From Nitratireductor luteus (GTDB lineage: Bacteria > Pseudomonadota > Alphaproteobacteria > Rhizobiales > Rhizobiaceae), in NCBI RefSeq assembly GCF_026162365.1, contig NZ_JAOANW010000014.1, forward strand, positions 1 through 64,000: a stretch of 64,000 nucleotides of DNA, in the 5' to 3' direction. Under the pieces are notes generated by a model. The model worked only from the letters and a program-made list of their open reading frames with translations, did no database searches and was not told the DNA's origin. Numbering within the stretch: position 1 is the stretch's first letter; every line of letters begins with the position of its first letter. The position numbers and the translations under genes are program-made. Shown here one piece after another: positions 36,255 through 46,099 of the stretch.

Positions 36255-36662
36255 TCAGAGCTTGGATGGACCGATTGGGCCACCGATCAGCTCCTCGCAG
36301 ATGACGGTCGAGCCGGCGCTACTGACCTCGAGGCGGGCATCGTAGGTCCCGCCGCTGTCCAGCATGACGTGGCCGAGCGTGACGGGCGCGTTCGGCGTTG
36401 CGTAGAAGGCGCCGGCTTGGTTGATGCGGGCGCTTCCCGTGGCGCCGCCGCCGTCGACAAAAAGTCGGTAGCTTCCCTCGACCGCGTCGGTCGCGTGAAC
36501 GACGCCCTCAATCGTTGTCATACCGTTCGCCGCGCCGGTGCGGAACTCACAGGCGAGCAGGCCGTCGGTGGATGCGGCCTCGCCTGCAAGCGCGGCGTTC
36601 ACGCTGAGCACAGCGATAAGTGGCATGACGCTGAGGACTGTATGGGTGACTTGCTTCGACAT
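36255..36662 (-). CDS. csgH: CsgH-like curli-associated periplasmic protein
   Basis: The 135-residue exported protein has a signal peptide ending ALAGEA and a beta-rich mature part with two cysteines (LLACEFRT, STVICEEL) likely to pair. CsgH proteins in alphaproteobacteria act like CsgC, preventing curli amyloid formation in the periplasm. It lies between two curlin-repeat genes on the same strand, which supports the assignment. Confidence 0.75.
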   Translation of the reverse strand: MSKQVTHTVLSVMPLIAVLSVNAALAGEAASTDGLLACEFRTGAANGMTTIEGVVHATDAVEGSYRLFVDGGGATGSARINQAGAFYATPNAPVTLGHVMLDSGGTYDARLEVSSAGSTVICEELIGGPIGPSKL

Positions 36663-36736
36663 GATGCCATCTCCTATGAGCATTGGGCCGGCTGGGCTTT
36701 GGAAGATCCCAGCCGGCGTGCGATCCAGGCTGCTTT

Positions 36737-37171
36737 TCAGCGGCAGGTCTGAACGATCGCCGCGACGTTACCGCGGCCGGACTGCGACGTTGCGGCGTCG
36801 CAGCCATGGCCGACCTGAACGCCGGCCGCGATGTTGCCGTTGCCGTCCTGGACCATGATGCTGTTGTGGCCGGAGCCGAACTGGCCGATGCCGGCGGCGT
36901 TGTTGCGGCCGCGCTGTTCGGCCTGGCCGCGGTTACGCCAGCCTTCCTGGCCGACGGCGGCGACGTTGCCGCGGCCGCGTTGCTTGGCGATGGCGTTGTT
37001 GCGGGCACCATTCTGGTACACGCCGAACTCGTTGCGGCGGCCGTCCTGGAAGCCGCCGACCGAATTCGACCAGCCGTGCTGCTCGATCCAGATGCTGTTG
37101 GCCATGGCGGGCATGGAGGTGAAGCTGATGATCGCGGCGACGGCGCTGGTGACGAAGAGCTTGGAAGTCAT
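36737..37171 (-). CDS. curlin-repeat protein (CsgA-like)
   Basis: The 144-residue exported protein has a signal peptide ending SMPAMA and at least five curlin repeats (QHGWSNSVGGFQDGRRN, QEGWRNRGQAEQRGRNN, QDGNGNIAAGVQVGHG). Two cysteines near the end could close a loop. It is the first gene of the curli cluster. The secretion genes csgEFG are not in this window. Confidence 0.85.
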   Translation of the reverse strand: MTSKLFVTSAVAAIISFTSMPAMANSIWIEQHGWSNSVGGFQDGRRNEFGVYQNGARNNAIAKQRGRGNVAAVGQEGWRNRGQAEQRGRNNAAGIGQFGSGHNSIMVQDGNGNIAAGVQVGHGCDAATSQSGRGNVAAIVQTCR

Positions 37172-37469
37172 TTGCTTCTCCAGAATTAGTGGGTTCAGTT
37201 CCGCTTGAGAACGACCAGACCCTGGCAGAGGCCAACGGAACCTTCGCTGAACCGACCGTTCAGCGGGGGTTCACCGTTTCCTGATGCAAGCCCTCGGTGG
37301 CTGCTTAAGGGGACGCAGGAAATCTACCGAAAACGTGCGGAACAGCCGCCTCGTGGACGAAACCGACAGGTCCGGACTGCAATATCGGCAACGCCTGCGC
37401 TTCCGGGGTTATTGTGGACAGAGTAATCAAGCGATAGATTTGACTTGGAACTTAAGGAAGGATTGGCAG

Positions 37470-38111
37470 ATGGCGACATTCGACGGTGAGAAAGCTGCTG
37501 CCCTGCACCGTGAACTGCACACGCACCTGCCGTCCGATCCGGCAATGCGCGTCAAGACGTTGGAAAGCCTCGCCATCGAGCGGGGCCTCGTCGCACCGGA
37601 AAGTATCGACGCTTGGATCGAGGCCTATTCGGAGCACATTGGGCCGAAGCGTGGCGCGAAGGTCGTGGCACATGCCTGGACCGATCCGAATTTCCGCAAG
37701 CGGTTGCTCGACAACGCTGCCGATGCGATCAAGGATTTCGACTTCCAAGGCAGTGCCACGGGCCATCTGAAGGCGGTCGAGAATACCGATAACCAGCATA
37801 ATCTTGTTGTCTGCACGCTTTGCTCTTGTTACCCGTTCTCAATCCTCGGCATGTCACCGGCCTGGTACAAATCGGCCGAGTACCGTGCTCGCGCCGTGCG
37901 TGAACCGCGTAAGGTGTTGGAGGAGTTCGGCGTCATTCTGCCTGAGTACGTGGGTGTCCGCGTGTGGGACAGCACTGCCGAGCTTCGTTATATAGTGATC
38001 CCGCAGCGTCCGGCCGGCACCGATGGTTGGGATGCAGACCGTCTTGCCACTGTCGTAACGCGCAACTCGATGATCGGCACCGAGCGCGACCTTACGAGGG
38101 AGCCGGCCTGA
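37470..38111 (+). CDS. nthA: nitrile hydratase alpha subunit, cobalt type
   Basis: The 213-residue subunit carries the metal site VCTLCSC (about residues 113-119). Thr in the second position of the claw marks the Co3+ type, while Fe types have Ser. The enzyme hydrates nitriles to amides. The ATG at 37470 has AAGGAAGG upstream, and the long N-terminal extension to 37284 is not part of the family. The stop overlaps the beta start as TGATG. Confidence 0.94.
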   Translation: MATFDGEKAAALHRELHTHLPSDPAMRVKTLESLAIERGLVAPESIDAWIEAYSEHIGPKRGAKVVAHAWTDPNFRKRLLDNAADAIKDFDFQGSATGHLKAVENTDNQHNLVVCTLCSCYPFSILGMSPAWYKSAEYRARAVREPRKVLEEFGVILPEYVGVRVWDSTAELRYIVIPQRPAGTDGWDADRLATVVTRNSMIGTERDLTREPA

Positions 38112-38770
38112 TGGATGGCATTCACGACCTCGGTGGCGTGGAGGGTTTTGGCCCAGTGCCGGTGAAGTCCGGCGATGCATCCTTCTCCCAGATCGAAGAA
38201 TGGGAAAAGCGTATGTGGGCGCTTGCTCGCAACGGCCTTGCGAGCTCGATCACGATCGACTGGTTCCGCCACGGAATCGAGCGGATGGTACCGGCCGATT
38301 ACCTGAGTTTCGCTTACTTCAACAAGTGGTGTGCCGACTACTTCATGCTCATGATCGACGAAGGCACGATCACGATGGAGGAGGTCAAACGCGGCCATGT
38401 CGAGAACCCCGGTCCGCCGGCCAACGCCATTACGTTGAACGATGCCCTCAAGCTCAACAGCAAGGCGAACAGGAGCTTTGAGATTGAGGCGCTGACCCAG
38501 CCGGCCTTCATTGTCGGCGAGACTGTGCGGACACATCGCAACGTGCCGAGTGGACACACCCGCCTGCCGCGCTATGCCCGCGACGCGGGCGGGACCGTCA
38601 TTGCCCATCACGGCTGCCATCTGTTGCCGGACGAGGGCGCGAGGGGCCGCCACGTGGGCGATCATCTTTATACGGTCTCCTTCACGGCCGCGGAACTATG
38701 GGGCCTGGAAGCGAACCCGCGCGACACGGTCGCGCTGGATCTGTGGGAGTGCTACCTTGTTCGCGCCTAA
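38111..38770 (+). CDS. nthB: nitrile hydratase beta subunit
   Basis: The 219-residue subunit begins MDGIHDLGGVEGFGPV, the classical start of this family. The second half has the SH3-like barrel (RTHRNVPSGHTRLPRYAR, HLYTVSFTAAELWG). It forms the active heterodimer with the alpha subunit and overlaps it at the start codon. Confidence 0.94.
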   Translation: MDGIHDLGGVEGFGPVPVKSGDASFSQIEEWEKRMWALARNGLASSITIDWFRHGIERMVPADYLSFAYFNKWCADYFMLMIDEGTITMEEVKRGHVENPGPPANAITLNDALKLNSKANRSFEIEALTQPAFIVGETVRTHRNVPSGHTRLPRYARDAGGTVIAHHGCHLLPDEGARGRHVGDHLYTVSFTAAELWGLEANPRDTVALDLWECYLVRA

Positions 38771-39119
38771 CGAACCGCTCACGCCGCCGGGAGGCGTCTT
38801 CGACGAACCCTGGCAGGCACAGGCACTCGCCTTGGCGGACACGATGGTGCAGGAGGGCTATTTCTCGGCAATCGAGTGGGCCAATGCGCTTGGAATTGCG
38901 CTAAGAGAGGCTGAAGCGCAGGGCGTTTCCGACACGCTTGTGACCTATTATTCCGCAGTGCTCGTTGCTCTGGAGCGCCTATGCGAGGCGCACGCCGGGA
39001 TATCAAGCGACGATCGCGCGCGTCGTCGTGCCGACTGGGAAGCTGCGTACCGGCTGACGCCGCATGGTCAGCCCGTTGAAATCCGTACAAGCAGGATCGC
39101 CTCGTCCCCGAAAGGTTAG
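38757..39119 (+). CDS. nitrile hydratase accessory (activator) protein
   Basis: The 120-residue protein reads like the accessory protein that delivers cobalt to nitrile hydratase (FDEPWQAQALALADTMVQEG, EWANALGIALREAEAQG). The start is probably the TTG at 38757, which overlaps the beta-subunit stop by 14 bases; the only other in-frame starts are deep inside the beta gene. It completes the alpha-beta-activator order of Co-type operons. Confidence 0.8.
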   Translation: MFAPNEPLTPPGGVFDEPWQAQALALADTMVQEGYFSAIEWANALGIALREAEAQGVSDTLVTYYSAVLVALERLCEAHAGISSDDRARRRADWEAAYRLTPHGQPVEIRTSRIASSPKG

Positions 39120-39509
39120 CGACGGACCGCTTTGCGCTCGAAGTTATCCATTGCTCGGACTTCTTGAGTCAAGTCTGAACGCGTGAGGGTTCGGGCAGGA
39201 TCTGATTTAGGCTGGCGCACCGGTCCTACGGGACGGCCGGCGACGTGAAGGGTGCATGATCCGCCGACACAGCCTGCAGCTCTGGCTGGCTATGCCGTCG
39301 CGCCGCTCTGCGGCAGCAAAAGGCGTGCTTTCAGGGATTAACGAAGAAAGTCCCCGCAGAACCCGAATTCTTGGGGTCTAAGACGACGATTTTCCGAACA
39401 ATCGCGATTTAACGCGCGTCATCTAGGGACTGGATGCCATACCTGGGCCGTGCGGTCGAGCTTGAGACGCAAGGAACCTCACGCTAGTCGTGCCCTATCC
39501 GTCGTATAT
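39120..39509. other. stretch without a gene
   Basis: No coding frame is credible on either strand. No strong hairpin terminator was recognised between the convergent nitrile hydratase operon and the GH16 gene. Confidence 0.5.
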
Positions 39510-41582
39510 TCAGAGCATCCCGTCGCTGTCTGCAGTGGCGGCAACGCCGGTCTGAAGATTGTCCAGCGCATATGCGTGGATATAGTCAATCTGCATCTCG
39601 GCAGGCGTAGCCAAGCCGTCATCGGGCTCGCCGGCGATACCGCCCACCGCAAGGTTGGCCAGCAGATACATCTGTTTGTGCATATCGGCCGGCGTGGAAG
39701 TACGCGCGACCTCGACATCGTCGAAATACCAAACGAGATCATCCTCGGTCCACAGCACACCGTATTTGTGAAAGCCTTCGGTGTCCGTGACGTTGACCGA
39801 CGAGAGGTCTTCAGTGTGGCTGCCCGTCTGGTTCGTGTGAGCGGTCAGGTCGAGCCTGTTCGGCTCCTGTCCGACCATCTCCACGACATCGAGTTCGGGC
39901 GGCCATGACTGGTCCTTCGGCAGAAGCCAGAAAGCCGGCCAGACCCCGTCATTCTCCGGCATGTCGGCTCGCATTTCGAAATAGCCGTATTTCTGGGCAA
40001 AGGACTCGTAGGTCGTCAGCAGGCCCGAGGTATACTCATAGTCCTCGATATAGGGGCGGATATCCTCCGGTGCGCGCTCGGCGGTGATCGTGACAACGCC
40101 ATTGTCCACGCTGAAAGGATTGACCGGACTGGTAGGCCCGTAATCGGGCTGGACGTACCATTGCAGCTCATCATTCTTGTAGAGCGTGCTTCCGTTATTT
40201 CGACCCCACCAGAAGTTTGTATCCCAAGTGCCGGACTCTCCGTTCCATAGATCGAGCGTGTCGAATTCATCCGAAAAAGTCAGCCGGAAACTGGATCTGT
40301 CGAGCTGAAGCTGGAACTGGCTTTCGTCGAACTGGTCGACGGCGGTGTCAGCGAAAACCAGCGTCTCGCCGCCGCCAAGGTCAAGCACCGCGTCATCATC
40401 CACCTGGGTCATCCCTGCCTGGACCTCTTCGAACGAGGTGAATCCATAGCCGTCCAGGCGCACCGTGTCCTCAGCCGCAAAGTCGACGATCAGGTCGCTG
40501 CCGTTCCCTACTTTGATGTTGAATGTATCGGCCCCCGCGCCGCCTTCGAGAACGTCGTCTCCAGGGCCGCCGTCCAGCGTTTGCGCGCCGTTCTTGCCCA
40601 TGATGATGTTGTCGGCATCGTTGCCGTAGGCATAACGGCCGTCGCCGGTGACTTTCAGGTTCTCGAAATTGTCCGGCAAGGCGTAGCTCATCCAGGTGAC
40701 AATTGTGTCAACGCCCTCGCCGGGGTTTTCACCGGCGCGATTGATCGCGGAATAGAGATGATAGATGTCGTCTCCGGCGCCGCCATACATAGTTACATCG
40801 ACGCTCGCATCGCCCCACATCGTATCGTTATCGGCGCTGCCATGAAGCTCGGGACCGCCGGCATCTGCCGCCGAATAATGGTTTACCGAAGCTCCGCTGT
40901 AGAAAAGCGGAACGTCCTTGGCGTTGAGCACACTGTTCATCGGTGCTTCGTCAATCGTGAACTGGCTCTCATCGAGCTGGCCAATGGTGGTGTTCGAAAA
41001 AACCAGGATCTCGCCCTCGCCAAGGTCGATCCGGACGCCGGCGTCCGACTGGGACATCCTCGCCTGCAGATCGGCAAATGAGGTGATCTTGTATCCTTCG
41101 ATGCGCACACTGTCCTCGGTCGTGAAATCGAGTATCAGGTCACTTCCATTGCCGGCTTTGATAGTGAATTTATCGGCCCCCGCGCCACCCTCGAGCACGT
41201 CGTCGCCCTTGCCGCCGTCGAGGGTCTGGGTCCCGTTCTTGCCCATGATGATGTTGTCGGCATCGTTGCCGTAGGCATAACGCCCGTCGCCGGTAACCCT
41301 CAGGTTCTCGAAATTGTCCGGCAGCGTATAGTCCATCCAGGTGACGATCGTGTCGACGCCTTCGCCCGGCGTTTCGGATGCCCAATTAGTCGATGAGTAT
41401 AGATAGTAGATGTCGTCGCCGGCGCCGCCATACATGGTGACGTCGACGCTGCCATCGCCCCACAAGGAGTCGTGGCTGTCCGTGCCGTATAGCTCCGGCC
41501 CTGAGTTCGTTGCCGAAAAATGATTGACGGACTTGGTGCTGTAGGAGAGAGGGACACCTCGGGCGTTTAGAATAGTGCTCAT
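39510..41582 (-). CDS. GH16 beta-glycanase with duplicated RTX-type module
   Basis: The 690-residue secreted enzyme has a tandem N-terminal module (about residues 1-215 and 216-430) whose copies share WGDxSVDVTMYGGAGDDIY and LDGGxGDDVLEGGAGAD, RTX-like Ca2+ sites. The C-terminal half is a GH16 domain with the catalytic motif PELDVVEMVG. Similar enzymes such as ExsH cut exopolysaccharide and are exported by type I secretion without an N-terminal signal. The secretion genes are directly upstream on the same strand. Confidence 0.92.
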   Translation of the reverse strand: MSTILNARGVPLSYSTKSVNHFSATNSGPELYGTDSHDSLWGDGSVDVTMYGGAGDDIYYLYSSTNWASETPGEGVDTIVTWMDYTLPDNFENLRVTGDGRYAYGNDADNIIMGKNGTQTLDGGKGDDVLEGGAGADKFTIKAGNGSDLILDFTTEDSVRIEGYKITSFADLQARMSQSDAGVRIDLGEGEILVFSNTTIGQLDESQFTIDEAPMNSVLNAKDVPLFYSGASVNHYSAADAGGPELHGSADNDTMWGDASVDVTMYGGAGDDIYHLYSAINRAGENPGEGVDTIVTWMSYALPDNFENLKVTGDGRYAYGNDADNIIMGKNGAQTLDGGPGDDVLEGGAGADTFNIKVGNGSDLIVDFAAEDTVRLDGYGFTSFEEVQAGMTQVDDDAVLDLGGGETLVFADTAVDQFDESQFQLQLDRSSFRLTFSDEFDTLDLWNGESGTWDTNFWWGRNNGSTLYKNDELQWYVQPDYGPTSPVNPFSVDNGVVTITAERAPEDIRPYIEDYEYTSGLLTTYESFAQKYGYFEMRADMPENDGVWPAFWLLPKDQSWPPELDVVEMVGQEPNRLDLTAHTNQTGSHTEDLSSVNVTDTEGFHKYGVLWTEDDLVWYFDDVEVARTSTPADMHKQMYLLANLAVGGIAGEPDDGLATPAEMQIDYIHAYALDNLQTGVAATADSDGML

Positions 41583-41664
41583 CACGAAAACCCTATATAC
41601 CTGAAATTCGGTGCCTAGCAGCTAGGCTAGCATCCAATATCGTGTACGACGACCGGGCCGGCGC

Positions 41665-41687
41665 TAACGTTATGCGACATAACGTTA
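41665..41687. promoter_or_regulatory. perfect 23-bp palindrome upstream of the GH16 gene
   Basis: TAACGTTATG and CATAACGTTA flank CGA, an exact dyad 83 bases before the GH16 start and 51 bases past the end of the secretion adaptor gene. It is a strong candidate binding site for a dimeric regulator controlling the glycanase. No known box was recognised. Confidence 0.55.
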
Positions 41688-41737
41688 CAAGCGAGCCGAT
41701 ATCGGGCGCTGGATTGCTGATCTTGCTTTGAGACGAC

Positions 41738-43054
41738 CTATTCTTCCCGGAACGCCCGGTTGAAGCTGTCGATCACCGGCCTTGCCAGATACTCGAAAAA
41801 TGTGCGCTCGCTGGTCTTGATGTAGGTCTCGACCGGCATGCCTGGATAAATCTGTTCCAGCGTGATCTCCGGAGGCAGCGCGTCAGTCATGCGCAGACGC
41901 GCCGTATAGTAGGCCTGTTCATTGTCCTGATTGACCAGCCGGTCAGCCGAGAGATAGAACACTGTCGCATCGACGGTCGGCGTCATGCGAGCATTCAGCG
42001 CGCTGAAACGCAGCCGCGCCCCCTGCCCGATTTTGACGACATCCACATCCTGGGGGGAAATACGCGCCTCGATCACAAGATCGGTCGCGGTCGGCAGAAG
42101 TTCGAGCAAAGAATCACCTGGTCGGACGACGCTGCCATGGCTGTTATAGGCCATCTCCACGATAATCCCGTCGCTCGGCGCGCGGATCACGATTCGATCG
42201 AGGACGGCTTTCGCGGCACGTCGCTGCTCCTGCGCGTCGGCAATTTCAACACGGACGCCGTTAAGCTCGGAGACAGCCGTCTCGACGCGCTGAGTCTTCA
42301 ACCGAGCGATTTGTTCCTCGGCCTCGGCGATTCGCGTGCGTGACGTCAGGATGGAGGCCTTGGTTTGGCCAAGCTGGCCTAGCAGATCGGCCTCGCTTCG
42401 CAGCAAAGCCGTATACTCCGACCTGTCCGTCAGGCCCTTGTCCAGCAGCCCCTTTTTCCGCTCGGCCTCGTCCCGGACAATTTCCAGTTGCCGTTCGACC
42501 GCAACCTGCTGGGCTGCCATCCCCTCGATCTGGTCCTTCAGCGCGCCGATGCGCTGGTTCAGAATGAACAGCTCCTGACGATGGCGCGCGAGACGGGTAT
42601 CGAACTCCGTCTTCTGCTCGCTCAGAACGTCGCCTTCACCTTCGGCGCTCGCCATTTCCTCAAGACTTTCGGGAAAGATCAGCTTATCGGCGCCGTCCCA
42701 CTCGGCCGCCAGGCGCTCAGCACGCGCCATAAGGGCGACGAGTTGCTTCTGAAGGCGATTGTACTGGGCGCGAGCACTGGTCCCATCGAGCTCGAAGAGG
42801 GGCTGGCCGGCTTTGACGCGGTCACCTTCGTGGACGAGGATCTTGTCGATTATCCCGCCTTCCAGATGCTGCACACGTTGATTCTGCCCGCCCGCCGCAA
42901 CGACCCCTGGCGCGATAGCTGCCCCTGAAAGCGGAGCAAGCGATGCCCAGGCGCCGAAGCCGAAGACGAAGAGAAGTGTCGAGGCGAGGCCGACAGTCGA
43001 GACCAGGCGCGTGCTGGTTTTGACATTCCTAGCCCAATCAGCGTTGTCGTTCAT
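41738..43054 (-). CDS. HlyD-family type I secretion adaptor (PrsE-like)
   Basis: The 438-residue membrane-fusion protein has one N-terminal helix (VGLASTLLFVFGFGAWASL), a lipoyl half-motif (QHLEGGIIDKILVHEGDRVK), a long coiled coil and the C-terminal beta domain with RPGDSLLELLP. It bridges the ABC transporter and the outer-membrane channel. It lies 27 bases after the ABC gene. ATG at 43054 is preferred. Confidence 0.93.
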   Translation of the reverse strand: MNDNADWARNVKTSTRLVSTVGLASTLLFVFGFGAWASLAPLSGAAIAPGVVAAGGQNQRVQHLEGGIIDKILVHEGDRVKAGQPLFELDGTSARAQYNRLQKQLVALMARAERLAAEWDGADKLIFPESLEEMASAEGEGDVLSEQKTEFDTRLARHRQELFILNQRIGALKDQIEGMAAQQVAVERQLEIVRDEAERKKGLLDKGLTDRSEYTALLRSEADLLGQLGQTKASILTSRTRIAEAEEQIARLKTQRVETAVSELNGVRVEIADAQEQRRAAKAVLDRIVIRAPSDGIIVEMAYNSHGSVVRPGDSLLELLPTATDLVIEARISPQDVDVVKIGQGARLRFSALNARMTPTVDATVFYLSADRLVNQDNEQAYYTARLRMTDALPPEITLEQIYPGMPVETYIKTSERTFFEYLARPVIDSFNRAFREE

Positions 43055-43081
43055 ATCCGTCGTCCGCTCGACCTGCACCGG

Positions 43082-44869
43082 TCAGCGCCTGATCTCGGGG
43101 GCAACGCTTGCGAAGTCCCCCAGGACGGCTGGCTGCGGCGCACTGTCGGTACTGCGTTGCTGCGCCTCGCGAGCGGCCCGTGCTTTTTCGACCTGACGCT
43201 GAAGCACCTTCTCGCGCGGCCCGTATTCTTCCAGATATCCATCTCGCAGAACCATGATGCGGTCCGCCTTCTCGACGACCGAGCGTCGTTGGGTCACGAT
43301 CAGAACTGTAATCCCCTCCGCTTTTGCCGTAGTGAGCGCATGCTCCAGAGCCTTCTCGCCTTCGGCATCGAGATTGGCGTTCGGCTCGTCGAGGACCAGG
43401 ACCCTCGGCTCGCCAAAGAAGGCTCGGGCGAGCCCCACACGCTGGCGCTGTCCGCCCGAGAGCTGAAAGCCTCTAGGTTCAATCATCGTATCGTAAGCCT
43501 TCGGCAGCTTCAGTGCGAGATCGTCCATCCCGGCCTTCCGGGCGGCACAAATGATAGCTTCGCCGGACGCGTCAGCGTTAAAACGGGCGACATTTTGAGC
43601 GACCGTTCCCGGTAGAAGCTCAACGTCCTGAGCGAGATAGCCAATATATTGACCAAGACGGTCGGGATCCCAACTGCGAATGTCCGCACCGTCGATTCGC
43701 ACCGCGCCCGATCGTGGTTCAATTGCTCCGATCAGCGTGCGCATAAGGGTCGTTTTTCCCGCCCCGGAAGGTCCGATCACGGCCACGCACTCGCCGGCGG
43801 GGATCGTAGCGTTGATGCGCTTCAGCAACGGCTCGCCCGCCTGGGTTTTGCCACGCCCCGCAGCCTCCCCATTCGGTGGGAAAACGACAACGGCTTCGAA
43901 AGTCACCTCGCCGCGCGGAGCGGGGAGATCGGTGTGTGTCTCGGCCGGCCTTGCGGCGGCAAGCGCCTCGCTCAGACGCTTCCAAGCCTTGCGTGCCTCG
44001 ATGAAGCCCTTCCAATTGCCGATGACCTGATCGATCGGCTGGAGACCACGCCCTGAGATGAGCGAGGCGGCAAAGATCATCCCCGCGGTCATTTCGCCCG
44101 CAAGCACAAGGTAACCGCCATAACCGAGAGTAGCGATCTGGAGACCGAGGCGCAGGATGCGCGACAAGCCTGCAAAAAGCGCGTTGACCCGGTTCATCCG
44201 ATCATGCGCGGCGAGAGAAAGAGCCTCCTCCGAGCCCCAGTGACGGACGATGTTGCGGTTCATGCCCATCGCCGTCAGGCTTTCGGCATTCCTGACGAAG
44301 GCCTGAGCGGCCAGCGTCGCGCTCATCTGGCGGGCGGTGGCATCGTCCGCCGCCCTGGCGCTCGTCCATTGGTTGGCGACGGCGATGGCGACGAGAACAA
44401 CCGCTCCCACCAATGTCAGCCAGAAAAGCTTCGGGTGGATCAGATAAAGAATCCCGATAAAGAAGGGAGCAAAGGGTAGATCGAGGAAAGCGAAAAGCCC
44501 CCGCCCGGAGGTGAAGCCACGGACGGCGTGGAGATCGCGGAGCGGCTGGACATCACCCAGGCTCGCACGGGGTGAAGCCATTGACGCCAGAAGCACGTCC
44601 GCACCGACCGCCACATCGAGACGACTGGCGAGACGTCCGGCCATGATCGCTCGTACACTGTCGATGATACCGAGCAGGAGAAGCGTGCCGGCGGCAATAA
44701 CGGAAATGTAGATCAATGTCTCGAAGGAGGCCGATAGCAGCACCCGGTCATAGATCTGGAGCATGTAAACCGGCTGAACGAGCAACAGCAGATTTACCAT
44801 GAAAGTGAAGCCTATGAGCCCTGCGAGGCCCTGGCGAAAAGTGGTTGCCAATCGCTCTTCGCCTTGCAT
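43082..44869 (-). CDS. type I secretion ABC transporter/permease (PrsD-like)
   Basis: The 595-residue exporter has an N-terminal membrane domain with about six helices and a C-terminal ATPase with Walker A GPSGAGKTTLMR, signature LSGGQRQRVGLARA and Walker B VLVLDEPNANLD. It energises secretion of RTX proteins. The ATG at 44869 is preferred over 44914. With the HlyD adaptor and the GH16 gene it forms a secretion-substrate cluster. The TolC partner is not adjacent. Confidence 0.93.
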   Translation of the reverse strand: MQGEERLATTFRQGLAGLIGFTFMVNLLLLVQPVYMLQIYDRVLLSASFETLIYISVIAAGTLLLLGIIDSVRAIMAGRLASRLDVAVGADVLLASMASPRASLGDVQPLRDLHAVRGFTSGRGLFAFLDLPFAPFFIGILYLIHPKLFWLTLVGAVVLVAIAVANQWTSARAADDATARQMSATLAAQAFVRNAESLTAMGMNRNIVRHWGSEEALSLAAHDRMNRVNALFAGLSRILRLGLQIATLGYGGYLVLAGEMTAGMIFAASLISGRGLQPIDQVIGNWKGFIEARKAWKRLSEALAAARPAETHTDLPAPRGEVTFEAVVVFPPNGEAAGRGKTQAGEPLLKRINATIPAGECVAVIGPSGAGKTTLMRTLIGAIEPRSGAVRIDGADIRSWDPDRLGQYIGYLAQDVELLPGTVAQNVARFNADASGEAIICAARKAGMDDLALKLPKAYDTMIEPRGFQLSGGQRQRVGLARAFFGEPRVLVLDEPNANLDAEGEKALEHALTTAKAEGITVLIVTQRRSVVEKADRIMVLRDGYLEEYGPREKVLQRQVEKARAAREAQQRSTDSAPQPAVLGDFASVAPEIRR

Positions 44870-45044
44870 TCGTGAATGATCCCCTCGCAATAGCACCGCC
44901 GGCTTGCCGAGCACTGCCGGCCGTCGCCGGCAGAGACCTTCTTTGCTGCATCATATGCACGCAAAGAAGAAATGACAGGCCGACTGAGAGTCTTTTCACG
45001 CCGGCATTGACCTTGAAGCCTTCGCACGCGTACCGGATGTCGCC

Positions 45045-45299
45045 GTGGTCCTGCAATTCGGTGTCGCGGAGTTCGATGAAGCGTTCAAATCCTTCTACAA
45101 GTCCGGTTCCAATCTACAGGTCATAAAGACCCTGGCGCCGGTGTTCGACGGCCCGGCAATGCTCTCCGACGAAGGCATTATGGAGATCAGGGGCTATTAC
45201 CGGACCAACCCCGATCGTGTTCATTTCACCCTCAAATATATTTATGAGGGGGCATACTGGAAGCTGTTAGGCTTCTCGGCGAAAGTAGGTATGGGATGA
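45045..45299 (+). pseudogene. 5'-truncated fragment of a small secreted-type protein gene
   Basis: The frame is open from a stop at 44985 and has only a GTG at 45045 to start from. The translation (FKSFYKSGSNLQVIKTLAPV, then YIYEGAYWKLLGFSAKVG) looks like the C-terminal half of a small NTF2-like or DUF4864-like protein. The N-terminal half is missing. It may be the remnant left at the border of the mobile segment. Confidence 0.4.
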
Positions 45300-46099
45300 T
45301 CGCGCCCCCCGGGCGCTCGCACCACAGCCGCCCTCCCCTGGCATTCTTCCGGCTAAAGACGCTTGTGGAATGCGCATCATGAGGCTGGCTTGTGCCTCTA
45401 AAGGCCCGCGCTGGAGTACAATCAGCCTCGGGCCGCTTTTGCCCGCATTCGCGGGCCGTTGGTGGTTGGCGCTTGCCGCATAAAAAGGCCGCACTTCTCA
45501 TGGGATTAGGCATGACCGGGAGAGGAATGGCGGCACGTTGGATCCCGTTGCCAGCATGGCGGCCGTCTCGCGGGCATAGCTTGGGTGCCGCATCTGGGCC
45601 CGAAATGGTGCGGCGGATGAGGATTGCGGCGGTGCTCGCTGCGCGTTCTGGCGCGGCTGCCCGGCGTCGTATCTCGTGTCGCGCAGCCGGCATATTGGCA
45701 TGATGAAGGGGCATTTTCCGCTCATCCCTGCACTGAAGAACGACGATCCGGCGGGGGGTGGTGGCGGGCATGTGCGCATATCAGAAAACCCGTCAGGCAG
45801 GCGGTGAAAGCTACGGCCGATTGGGCCATTCGTCTCCCTGCGCTGCCATTCATCGGGGACCAACCCTTGCTTGTCTTTCTTAACGCTTAAATCCCGCGCC
45901 GGGCCGTTCAACCCTTCGGACGGAAAATTTCCCCTGCGGCTTTTCCGCATTCCTCGCGCTCGCTTTGCTTCAAATTTCCGCGCCCCGGCGGGTGCTCCGC
46001 GTCGCTACGCCCTTTCAGGTGAACCGCCCGCCTTTGCGGTCTTTTCGCTGGTGACATCGCAGGGATGGTCCCGCGATCAACAGCATAGGAGACTTCAAA
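45300..46099. other. 800-base stretch without an intact gene; leader of DUF736
   Basis: No credible coding frame is present. The stretch from about 45890 is a GC-rich leader (AATCCCGCGCCGGGCC onward) of a kind seen ahead of DUF736 genes on rhizobial plasmids, with several short hairpins. It could hold an origin-of-transfer or replication-associated sequence, but no consensus was recognised. Confidence 0.4.

Noticed and set aside
36683-37189. 168-codon frame antisense to the curlin gene
   Set aside because: It is a shadow of a repetitive GC-rich gene. The minus strand has a signal peptide and curlin repeats.
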